Below are positions 50,446 through 57,118 of a DNA stretch of 57,118 bases, in pieces. The stretch is from Neobacillus novalis NBRC 102450 (GTDB lineage Bacteria; Bacillota; Bacilli; Bacillales; Cytobacillaceae). The stretch is from positions 1-57,118 of the forward strand of contig NZ_BCVP01000040.1 of the NCBI RefSeq assembly GCF_001591805.1, in the 5' to 3' direction. Positions within the stretch are counted from its first letter, which is position 1. Each line of letters begins with the position of its first letter. The position numbers and the translations under genes were made by a program. The notes beneath the pieces were generated by a model, which saw only the letters and a program-made list of their open reading frames with translations, was not told the DNA's origin and ran no database searches.

Positions 50446-50710
50446 GATCATCACCATTTTCTTTTAATAAAAACTCAAGCTTTTTTCTCCGTGGTAATCG
50501 CTTAAAATTGTATTCCGCCCTTAAGGCGTCACTTTTATTAGGATAGCCTTTAAAGTAGGTTAACTGGACCGGACCGCGTCCCCGGGTATATTTTGCCCCT
50601 TTTCCCTCATTGTGCATCCTAATCCGCCGGTCCAGATTATTCGTATAGCCGCCATAAAGGCTGCCATCTGAACATGTCAATACATAAAAATAGTGATGGC
50701 TACTCTCCAT
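50423..50710 (-). CDS. yazA: GIY-YIG domain protein YazA (UPF0213)
   Basis: A single-domain GIY-YIG nuclease-like protein of the SLX1/UPF0213 type. FYVLTCSDGSLYGGYTNNL contains the GIY-YIG strands, followed by the conserved Arg and Glu in RIRMHNEGKGAKYTRGRGPV and ALRAEYNFKRLPRRKK. ATG at 50710 gives 95 residues as in the family. It overlaps trmN6 upstream and rsmI downstream. Its physiological substrate is unknown. Confidence 0.9.
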   Translation of the reverse strand: MESSHHYFYVLTCSDGSLYGGYTNNLDRRIRMHNEGKGAKYTRGRGPVQLTYFKGYPNKSDALRAEYNFKRLPRRKKLEFLLKENGDDHVAAEEL

Positions 50711-51440
50711 ATAAAATTGCTCTGATTTCTTTTGTATATTCATCGTTTTCGTTATAGACAATGATAGGCGGGAGAATCTTAAGGTCCGGGCTGCCGTCCT
50801 TTATTGCTTCAATCAAGAGGGTATTGGCTTCCTTCCCTATTTTCGGGTAAACAAATTGAATCCGCTTGGGCTCGAGTCTATACTTCCGCATCAAAGTGAT
50901 GATATCGATTAACCTGCCCGGGCGGTGGACGAATGCCACCTTCCCGCCTTGCCTAACTAGGTCACTAGAGGCCTTGATGGCATCCTCCAGCGTACAAAGT
51001 ATTTCATGGCGGGCAATCGCCAGATGCTCATTTGGATTGATTTCCCCCGCTTCCTGCGTCGTAAAATAGGGCGGATTACAGGTGATGACATCAAACTTTC
51101 CATATCCTAACCGCTTCGCCATCTCCTTAATATCACCGTGAATCATCTGAAGGCGATTTTCGAGACCGTTATATGCAATGCTTCTTACCGCCATATCATA
51201 AAGGCGCCCCTGAATTTCGACACCTGTTATTTGCCCCTTTGTTCTTGCACTCAAAAACAAGGGAATCACACCATTCCCGCTGCAGAGGTCCAGTAAGTTT
51301 CCTTTCTGAATCGGAACATATACAAACCGGGCCAAGAGAACAGCATCAAGTGAAAAGGCAAAAACAGAAGGACTTTGGATAATTCTTAAGTTTTCCGCGA
51401 GTAAATAATCCAGCCGTTCATCTTCCTTTAAATTAACCAC
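50700..51440 (-). CDS. trmN6: tRNA1(Val) (adenine37-N6)-methyltransferase (YabB)
   Basis: A Rossmann-fold SAM methyltransferase. NLLDLCSGNGVIPLFLSA is motif I and DVITCNPPYFTTQEAG holds the NPPY catalytic motif of N6-adenine enzymes. It has 246 residues, like B. subtilis YabB. The last 11 nt overlap yazA. Part of the ricT-yabA-trmN6-yazA-rsmI block. Confidence 0.93.
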   Translation of the reverse strand: MVNLKEDERLDYLLAENLRIIQSPSVFAFSLDAVLLARFVYVPIQKGNLLDLCSGNGVIPLFLSARTKGQITGVEIQGRLYDMAVRSIAYNGLENRLQMIHGDIKEMAKRLGYGKFDVITCNPPYFTTQEAGEINPNEHLAIARHEILCTLEDAIKASSDLVRQGGKVAFVHRPGRLIDIITLMRKYRLEPKRIQFVYPKIGKEANTLLIEAIKDGSPDLKILPPIIVYNENDEYTKEIRAILYGE

Positions 51441-51505
51441 ATAAATCCATCCTTTAAGCTGAAAATGTATGAAAAGAGAGGCTGATTTTCTCAGCCTCCT
51501 TAAGG

Positions 51506-51874
51506 TTATTTCTTATTAAGAAAAGAAAGACAAAATAGACAGTCGCCTTCCTTGCGAAGGCTCCCGAAATGAAGGTTGCAAATATGAAACCCTTCTTGAT
51601 AAAGACGAGCGAGGTTATCATATCCTTCCCCAATATCAAACGGCTTTACATCAGGGGATTCGGCATTAGCTGCATTCTTTTTAGGTTCTGTTTTTTTCTT
51701 TTCTTCAGTGGTTACATCTAAACGGCGCCTCAAATGCTCATTTTCAAGTTTCAAATAATGATTTTCTTCTAGTATTTCAGCTAAATGCTGCTTTAATTCC
51801 CCAAGCTGCTGATAAAGACTGCCAATTTGTGTTTCCATATTACTTACCGACTCAAATATTTCTTTTTTATCCAC
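51506..51874 (-). CDS. yabA: Replication initiation control protein YabA
   Basis: Limits replication initiation by bridging DnaA and the DnaN clamp. The N-terminal part is a coiled coil (MDKKEIFESVSNMETQIGSL and on to residue 60). The C-terminal zinc domain has HICNLHFG and GDCLFCLSFL. The frame is open 20 codons further upstream into ricT, but the start is GTG at 51874 with GAGGTGG eight bases before it, giving 122 residues (119 in B. subtilis). Confidence 0.95.
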   Translation of the reverse strand: MDKKEIFESVSNMETQIGSLYQQLGELKQHLAEILEENHYLKLENEHLRRRLDVTTEEKKKTEPKKNAANAESPDVKPFDIGEGYDNLARLYQEGFHICNLHFGSLRKEGDCLFCLSFLNKK

Positions 51875-51887
51875 TTCTTCCACCTCA

Positions 51888-52715
51888 TTAATCTGTGGAT
51901 TGTATAGACAAGGCACCTTCTTTAATGATTTCATCCAAGGTATATTCGAGAACTCGCTCTTGTTCCTTAAGTTCCACTTGAAGTACCCGTTCTAAAATAT
52001 TTAATCCTACAACTTTCCCTCTACCCTGGGGTGTTTCAATGATTTCTCCTAAATCCGGTAACGCTTCTTTCGCAGATTCATATTCATCATTTTCATATTT
52101 TAAACAGCACATCAGCCGTCCGCAGAGACCGGATATTTTCGTAGGATTTAATGATAAATTTTGGTCCTTCGCCATTTTTATTGAAACAGGGTCAAAATCC
52201 CCTAAAAAGGTTGAACAGCACAGCATTCTGCCGCATGGACCGATGCCGCCAAGCATCTTAGCTTCATCACGGACACCAATTTGGCGTAATTCAATCCGTG
52301 TCCGAAAAATCGCTGCTAAATCCTTTACCAGCTCACGAAAATCAACTCTTCCATCCGCCGTAAAGTAGAAAATAATCTTATTTCGATCAAATGTATATTC
52401 AACATCAACAAGCTTCATATCCAATTGATGTTCATTCACTTTTTCATTACAAACTTCATAAGCTTCCTGGGCAGCCTGCTTATTTTCTTCGACAATCATC
52501 CGGTCCTTTTGGTCGGCAATTCTGACGACCTTTTTTAATGGAAGGACAACATCATGGTCCTCAACCTGTTTTCGGGCAATAACAGCTCTGCCATATTCCA
52601 CTCCGCGGACTGTTTCGACAATCACGAAGTCATCCTTTTCAATTGAGAGGTCTCCAGGGTCAAAATAATAAATTTTCCCCGCCTTTTTAAAGCGTACTCC
52701 TACAACATCATACAA
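51888..52715 (-). CDS. ricT: RNase Y-specificity complex protein RicT (YaaT)
   Basis: A PSP1-domain protein of the YaaT-YlbF-YmcA complex, which directs RNase Y and affects sporulation, competence and biofilms. The paired cysteine motifs GPCGRMLCCSTFLGDFD and GLCGRLMCCLKYE are those implicated in binding Fe-S clusters. At 275 residues it equals the B. subtilis length. Its start overlaps holB by 8 nt. Confidence 0.96.
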   Translation of the reverse strand: MYDVVGVRFKKAGKIYYFDPGDLSIEKDDFVIVETVRGVEYGRAVIARKQVEDHDVVLPLKKVVRIADQKDRMIVEENKQAAQEAYEVCNEKVNEHQLDMKLVDVEYTFDRNKIIFYFTADGRVDFRELVKDLAAIFRTRIELRQIGVRDEAKMLGGIGPCGRMLCCSTFLGDFDPVSIKMAKDQNLSLNPTKISGLCGRLMCCLKYENDEYESAKEALPDLGEIIETPQGRGKVVGLNILERVLQVELKEQERVLEYTLDEIIKEGALSIQSTD

Positions 52716-53724
52716 ATGAAGATCCCTCCTGCAATTTTAACACAAGCTGTTCCATCATCAGCTGAGGATTCATATTCTTCTCGAGTTTCCGTTTTGCCTC
52801 AAGAATAGCTGACATTTGATTCGATAAGCGCCGTCCGGATGTTTTTAAGGCGTATTGTGTTAAGCGCTCACTATCAGCTTTAAAAACAATTTGCTCCTGC
52901 TTATCTAATTGTATATATAGTAAATCCTTAAATATAAGAAGAAAAAGTTCTAAACCGCGATGAAGCTGTTCTTTCTCTTTAAAGTGTTGAAACCATTCTA
53001 GTTGAAGTGTTACCATGGCCTCTAATGAATTCTTCTCCAACACCTCATATAATTTTAACACTATTTTTTGAGCTTGTGCAAACCATTCATCGACATTTAA
53101 TTGCAATGCTTCATCAAGATTATTAGTAAGCTCCGCAAGCAGCGGGGCCTTTCCCGGATTAACGCCGTTTTCCACTAACTGTTTAATCATAACTTGAGGC
53201 GGAAGCGGCTGGAATGTTAGAATTTGGCACCTTGAAAGAATCGTTGGCAGCATTTGCTGCGGCTGTTCAGTTAGTAAAAAGGCCGCCGTTTCTGCACTCG
53301 GTTCCTCAAGAAACTTTAGCAAACTATTGGAGGCACTCACACTCATTTTATCTGCACCTGATATCAGGTAAACCTTTTTTAACGATTCTACTCCCTTTTT
53401 CGAAAACTCAGCTTGCAGGTTTCTGATTTGGTCTACTTTAATGGATAAGCCATCCGGCTCAACAATATGAATATCAGGATGATTGCCGCTATTAATTCGG
53501 CGGCAATTATGACAGGTCTCACAAGGTTTATAGCCATCAATGAGTGATTCACAAAATAGAGCCTTCGTGAACAACAACCCTATTTCCTTTTTCCCGGTCC
53601 CTTTCATGCCTTCAAAAAGGTACGCATGGGCTACTCGATTTTTCACCAAGCTGTTTTTTACCATTCGGAGTACGGCTGGCTGCAATTCTTCTAGTTGATC
53701 CCATGTTTTTACCAAGTTAATCAC
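52708..53724 (-). CDS. holB: DNA polymerase III delta' subunit
   Basis: A clamp-loader subunit. AHAYLFEGMKGTGKKEIGLLF is a modified Walker A region. The zinc-binding CETCHNCRRINSGNHPDI, the sensor SNSLLKFLEEPSAET and PTILSRCQILTF follow. 338 residues. In B. subtilis yaaR lies between yaaQ/darA and holB; here only 21 nt separate holB and darA. Confidence 0.95.
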   Translation of the reverse strand: MINLVKTWDQLEELQPAVLRMVKNSLVKNRVAHAYLFEGMKGTGKKEIGLLFTKALFCESLIDGYKPCETCHNCRRINSGNHPDIHIVEPDGLSIKVDQIRNLQAEFSKKGVESLKKVYLISGADKMSVSASNSLLKFLEEPSAETAAFLLTEQPQQMLPTILSRCQILTFQPLPPQVMIKQLVENGVNPGKAPLLAELTNNLDEALQLNVDEWFAQAQKIVLKLYEVLEKNSLEAMVTLQLEWFQHFKEKEQLHRGLELFLLIFKDLLYIQLDKQEQIVFKADSERLTQYALKTSGRRLSNQMSAILEAKRKLEKNMNPQLMMEQLVLKLQEGSSFV

Positions 53725-53745
53725 TCACTAACTTTATCAATTAAA

Positions 53746-54075
53746 TTAAAACTGTAAATATTGCTCAATAGGAAGTACGAAAACAGTTGCTCCGCCAACC
53801 TCGACTTCGACCGGATACGGTACATAGGAATCTGCATTCCCGCCCATTGGAGAAACCGGTGAAACGAGTTGTTCCCTGGACCTGCAGTTATCTTTAATAA
53901 TCTGCAGTGCACGATCAACGCGAATATCTTCTGTTCCAATCATAAAAGTGGTGTTCCCCGATTTCAGAAATCCGCCTGTACTCGCTAATTTTGTCGCCCT
54001 AAAATTATTGTCTACTAATGCCTTTGATAAACGATTGCTATCCTGATCTTGAACAACTGCTATGATGAGTTTCAT
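53746..54075 (-). CDS. darA: Cyclic-di-AMP receptor DarA (PII-like)
   Basis: A PII-like trimeric protein (YaaQ) that binds c-di-AMP. MKLIIAVVQDQDSNRLSKAL, LASTGGFLKSGNTTFMIG and the C-terminal PYPVEVEVGGATVFVLPI are typical; the ligand-contact segments are in SMGGN-like and GNTTFM regions. ATG at 54075 gives 109 residues as in B. subtilis. A terminator separates it from tmk. Confidence 0.95.
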   Translation of the reverse strand: MKLIIAVVQDQDSNRLSKALVDNNFRATKLASTGGFLKSGNTTFMIGTEDIRVDRALQIIKDNCRSREQLVSPVSPMGGNADSYVPYPVEVEVGGATVFVLPIEQYLQF

Positions 54076-54191
54076 CAAACCACCCTCTCTCCAATTTTCC
54101 GAATCTAGCTACCTCTGCCTATATTATAACAGGTTATCGTCCCGCTTACATTTGTAATAGGTTGGAAAAGCACTAATATTTTCTTTTTAAC

Positions 54192-54226
54192 AAAAAAGCA
54201 GCCTTCAAACGTAGGCTACTTTTTTG
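54192..54226 (-). terminator. Terminator after tmk
   Basis: AGTAGCCT and AGGCTGCT arms (one G-U pair) with an 8-nt loop are followed by TTTTTTG on the minus strand. The hairpin overlaps the last codons of tmk. Confidence 0.82.
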
Positions 54227-54839
54227 CTAACTTGTTTTCAATCAGCTCGATTGTTTGTTTATAAACCTCGTTCACTGAACCGGATGCATCAATCCTAATG
54301 ATTCTCGTTGGAAAACGATCCATTAATAGCTGATATCCTTGTCTAACCTTTTGGTGGAATTCAAGGTCTTCTAAATCGAGCCGGTTAATCTCTCTTCCTT
54401 TATTTTTGTTGATCCGTTGTAATCCGAGCTCTGGTTCAATATCAAAGTAGATGGTAAACTCAGGCATCATTTTTTCAATAGCAAATTGATTTATTGCCCA
54501 AACCTCATCGATTCCTAACCCGCGTGCATAACCTTGGTAGGCAAGCGAGCTGTCCACAAACCGGTCACAGAGGACGAGCTTCCCCTCAGCTAACGCCGGT
54601 TTTACTTTTTCTATTAAATGCTGCCTGCGTGCAGCCGCATAGAGTAATGCCTCCGTCCGCGGATCCATTGCCGTGTTCTCTTTCGCCAAAATGACATTGC
54701 GGATTTGCTCCGCGATATCAATACCACCCGGCTCTCTCGTAAGCAGGACGTTAGTAAACTGCTCCGCTACCATCCTGATGATGGTCGTCTTTCCCGCCCC
54801 ATCGGGTCCTTCAAATGTAATAAATGTTCCGCTCGTCAT
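54216..54839 (-). CDS. tmk: Thymidylate kinase
   Basis: Phosphorylates dTMP to dTDP. The P-loop is FEGPDGAGKTTII, the DR motif LCDRFVDSSLAYQG and the LID region GREINRLDLEDLEFH. RQHLIEKVKPAL precedes them. 207 residues. It lies directly downstream of yaaO. Confidence 0.97.
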   Translation of the reverse strand: MTSGTFITFEGPDGAGKTTIIRMVAEQFTNVLLTREPGGIDIAEQIRNVILAKENTAMDPRTEALLYAAARRQHLIEKVKPALAEGKLVLCDRFVDSSLAYQGYARGLGIDEVWAINQFAIEKMMPEFTIYFDIEPELGLQRINKNKGREINRLDLEDLEFHQKVRQGYQLLMDRFPTRIIRIDASGSVNEVYKQTIELIENKLAKK

Positions 54840-54869
54840 TAAAATATTACCTCCATACCTGTAAAAATC

Positions 54870-56309
54870 TTAAGTTGTCCTAAAAATCTTAATCCTGCCC
54901 TTCTTTACCAAGGTGCTTCCTTGAAACCTGGCTCCGGATTGCAACAAGCGATTGAGCTGGTTAAGCTTGTCTATTGTAATTGTTTCACCCTTTAAAAGCA
55001 GAGGTATTCCTGGGGGATAGGGAATAACGGTTTCCGCACATACCAGGTTTAATGCCTTTTCAATCCGGACTTCTTTCTGAGTAAGTTTTTCCATGTCTTT
55101 ATAGGGAATAGCTAACTCAGATATGGTTTGCCTATCGACCTGAATGTCTTCCTTTAGTTCTTGTACAGGTATATCTATAAGCGCCTGTATTGTTCTTTCT
55201 GCAGCCGCTTCGAACGGATAATACTGTCCTGCTTTTACTAAAGGGAGAATAAACAGGACATTGTATGGGTCTGCCAATTCCGGATAGATGGACTGTTGTT
55301 CCAATCTATTTTGGAGCTCAAAACCGCTTAATCCACATCGCGATTGAATCGTAATTTTTAAAGGATCTCCTTGATTATTTGGAGAATCTAACACTTTAAT
55401 CGCCGGAATTTTGCTTAATTCCTCCTTAAAGCGGCTGATCGTTTTTAAAAGATAAGATAAATCCTTCCCATCATATGTAGCTAAATAATTCCTTGCTATG
55501 TCTAGTGACGCCATAATCGGATAGGAGGGGCTGCTTGATTGAAACATTCCCAGATATTCCTTAACCTTGTCCCGATTAATTAATGGACTGTTAATATGTA
55601 AAAAAGAACCCATTGTCATCGCCGGCAATGTCTTATGGGCGGACTGTACCACGATATCTGCCCCCATTTGGGTGGCTGAAGCTGGAAATGGGTCACCGAC
55701 TATAAAATGCGGCCCGTGAGCCTCATCAATAAGAACCGGGATATGATGGAGATGGGCCTCCGTAATGATTCCTTCTAAATCATAAACCAATCCGTAGTAG
55801 TTAGGGTAGGTCAAAATAATCGCTTTTGCTTCAGGATAGAGGTTGATTGCTTCCTTAACAGTTTCAAGTTTGATGCCCCCGGCTGCTTTCCATTCCTGAT
55901 TATATTCCGGCTCTAAAAAAACAGGTCTCGCTTTCGCTAATTTCAAGGCATTCAAGACTGATTTATGACAATTCCGTTGGACGAGAACAAAATCATCTTC
56001 CTCACATGCCGCCATAATCATCGCCAGGTTTCCTACTGTGGAACCATTAACAAGAAAAAAACTTTTTTCCGTTTGATATAACTCCGCTAAGAGTGTTTCT
56101 GCTTCTAATATGACGTCTTCCGGTGCATGTAAATCATCCAAACCTGACAGCTCGGTTGCGTCAATTTGTAATAGTTGCTTGAATACGGCATTTGCTTCGG
56201 GCTTATTGATCAAGCCCTGTTTATGCCCAGGAACATGAAAGGAAATCGGCTGCTTGTTTTCATGGTCTTGTAAGGCTTGGAATAAAGGTGTTTTCAATTG
56301 AGAGTTCAT
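54870..56309 (-). CDS. yaaO: Orn/Lys/Arg decarboxylase family protein (YaaO)
   Basis: A PLP fold-type I decarboxylase. FHVPGHKQGLI and EATELSG-type segments open the N-terminal part. The PLP-binding VLIDEAHGPHF and QSAHKTLPAMTMGS (Schiff-base lysine) are central. The C-terminal domain carries VIPYPPGIPLLLKGE. It has 479 residues, like B. subtilis YaaO. Substrate specificity (lysine, arginine or ornithine) is not evident. In B. subtilis xpaC and yaaN lie between yaaO and csfB; they are absent here. Confidence 0.92.
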   Translation of the reverse strand: MNSQLKTPLFQALQDHENKQPISFHVPGHKQGLINKPEANAVFKQLLQIDATELSGLDDLHAPEDVILEAETLLAELYQTEKSFFLVNGSTVGNLAMIMAACEEDDFVLVQRNCHKSVLNALKLAKARPVFLEPEYNQEWKAAGGIKLETVKEAINLYPEAKAIILTYPNYYGLVYDLEGIITEAHLHHIPVLIDEAHGPHFIVGDPFPASATQMGADIVVQSAHKTLPAMTMGSFLHINSPLINRDKVKEYLGMFQSSSPSYPIMASLDIARNYLATYDGKDLSYLLKTISRFKEELSKIPAIKVLDSPNNQGDPLKITIQSRCGLSGFELQNRLEQQSIYPELADPYNVLFILPLVKAGQYYPFEAAAERTIQALIDIPVQELKEDIQVDRQTISELAIPYKDMEKLTQKEVRIEKALNLVCAETVIPYPPGIPLLLKGETITIDKLNQLNRLLQSGARFQGSTLVKKGRIKIFRTT

Positions 56310-56367
56310 TTCCCATACTTCCTTCTAATAGTCTCATTCATTTTAAATGAAATCCCTATTCTAAGCA

Positions 56368-56393
56368 AAAAAAAGAAAGCCCGTAATGGACTT
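56368..56393 (-). terminator. Terminator after gin
   Basis: AAAGTCC and GGGCTTT arms around a 5-nt loop are followed by CTTTTTTTT on the minus strand, 2-3 nt after the gin stop codon. Confidence 0.75.
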
Positions 56394-56395
56394 TG

Positions 56396-56599
56396 TTACG
56401 AAAAGATTTCCGGAGTTGTTATCTTTTTAAGCTGTTTTAGGAAGTATTTATATTTTGGATCATTTGTATCTGTTTGAATCAAATCATGTTCACATTCCGT
56501 ACAAATAAAAGAAGTGTATAGATGTATGCCTTTCGGTTTTAAACTTTCGCATATAACACATGTTTCTTCATAATGATTATGTGCCAAAAATGAATTCAA
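56396..56599 (-). CDS. csfB: Anti-sigma-G factor Gin (CsfB)
   Basis: A small zinc protein that holds sigma-G (and sigma-E) inactive at the wrong time in sporulation. CVICESLKPKGIHLYTSFIC and the following CTEC give the two CxxC zinc pairs, as in Gin. The ATG at 56614 contains its own RBS, so TTG at 56599 after GGAGGTGGAGG is preferred (67 residues; B. subtilis has 64). The ATG start cannot be excluded. Confidence 0.92.
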   Translation of the reverse strand: MNSFLAHNHYEETCVICESLKPKGIHLYTSFICTECEHDLIQTDTNDPKYKYFLKQLKKITTPEIFS

Positions 56600-56951
56600 T
56601 TCCTCCACCTCCATACACCCATTCTGCCCTCAATCACCGATTTGTATACAATTTTTCGAATACTCTTGTTCCACACCCATCCTGTAATATAATATGTCGC
56701 AGGTAGCGATTGGGTGTATGTCTATAAGTGAATTCTTTCAAAACAATTCGTACTTTTTTGATTTGAATAAAGTCAATCGGGTAAAAAAATTTTTGGACTT
56801 GACGTTAAAGTTATGGATTTGATTCTTAATAAACCTTATTAAAGAGATTTTGAGGGAATTCGTGGATGGATTTGTCCTTAAAAGAGGGATTACTATCATA
56901 ATGGGGTCCTATAAGCCCGTTTCTGGCCCGATTATGTATGTCGTTCTATAT

Positions 56952-57054
56952 GTTCTTTCCACTTTATACGATTTACTTTCCAGTTTTGATCATTTACTTT
57001 CCAGTTTTGATCATTTACTGTCCGCTTTTTGAATTTTACTCTCCACTTAAGCTT
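56952..57054. repeat. Second 21-bp tandem array
   Basis: Two identical 21-bp units (ATTTACTTTCCAGTTTTGAT plus C) are followed by two diverged units and preceded by a partial one. The sequence is unrelated to the array near spoVT, but the period is the same. An open frame runs through it only because 21 is a multiple of three. The rest of 56600-57118 holds no recognised gene. Confidence 0.85.
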
Positions 57055-57075
57055 TTTTACCTTTATATGCAAAAA

Positions 57076-57107
57076 AAAGACAATCCAGATAAGATTGTCT
57101 TTTTCCT
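57076..57107. terminator. Terminator at the right edge
   Basis: AAAGACAATC and GATTGTCTTT form a perfect 10-bp stem with a 7-nt loop, with A- and T-runs on either side. It probably belongs to a minus-strand gene beyond the window. Confidence 0.8.
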
Positions 57108-57118
57108 TTGCCTGGCCG

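Noticed and set aside
56850..57032. 60-codon plus-strand ORF over the right-hand array
   Set aside because: Its repeated DHLLSSF-like residues come from the 21-bp period, and there is no convincing RBS or family match.

Overview
The window reads as a chromosomal segment of an endospore-forming member of the Bacillaceae, of roughly 40% GC. The evidence is the nearly complete Bacillus subtilis-type gene order from gin/csfB, yaaO and tmk through abrB, metG, ksgA, purR, spoVG, glmU, prs, pth, mfd, spoVT, divIC, spoIIE, tilS, hprT and ftsH to cysK, folate genes, dusB and lysS. Many sporulation genes are present (spoIIE, spoVT, spoVG, yabG, yabP, yabQ, fin, gin, sspF). A Neobacillus/Mesobacillus-like species fits best, but the genus is an inference. 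Almost every gene is on the minus strand, so the B. subtilis order is read right to left. No rRNA, tRNA, prophage, IS transposase or CRISPR array was seen.

Layout from left to right. 0.2-4.8 kb: lysS, dusB, yazB, folK, folB and folP. 4.8-12.3 kb: cysK, a large intergenic region with a dispersed repeat, a PrsA-like foldase, hslO, coaX, ftsH and hprT. 12.3-24 kb: tilS, yabT, yabS, spoIIE, yabR, divIC, yabQ, yabP, rqcP, yabN and yabM. 24-28.3 kb: a plus-strand accessory island with a leader peptide and attenuator, a very short ORF, a 1037-residue GNAT-fusion protein and an amidohydrolase. 28.6-41 kb: spoVT, mfd, fin, pth, ctc, prs, glmU, spoVG, ridA, purR, ispE, sspF and veg. 41-48.8 kb: yabG, ksgA, rnmV, yabE, tatD and metG. 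49.2-49.5 kb: abrB on the plus strand. 49.6-56.6 kb: rsmI, yazA, trmN6, yabA, ricT, holB, darA, tmk, yaaO and gin.

The core genes cover translation and tRNA/rRNA maturation (lysS, metG, dusB, tilS, trmN6, ksgA, rsmI, rnmV, pth, rqcP), replication and repair (holB, tmk, yabA, mfd), folate, CoA, purine and PRPP metabolism, envelope synthesis (glmU, ispE, divIC) and a dense set of sporulation regulators. Several promoters fit the sigma factor known for the B. subtilis counterpart: a 21-bp-spaced sigma-A promoter before spoIIE, sigma-H before spoVG, sigma-G-like before spoVT and fin, sigma-E before yabPQ, sigma-K before yabG, possible sigma-B before ctc, tandem veg promoters, and abrB with tandem Spo0A boxes.

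The least ordinary part is the 23.9-28.4 kb island between yabM and spoVT. A sigma-A-like promoter leads into a strong ribosome-binding site, a 25-codon leader peptide and a terminator, as in antibiotic-responsive attenuators. The gene now following the attenuator is only an 18-codon ORF resembling an ABC-F start, and then comes an unfamiliar GNAT/beta-sandwich protein translationally coupled to an amidohydrolase. Also notable are two copies of a 224-bp repeat, a GC-rich repeat family with five same-strand occurrences, two unrelated 21-bp tandem arrays, and the absence of pabABC, yaaR and xpaC-yaaN from positions they occupy in B. subtilis.
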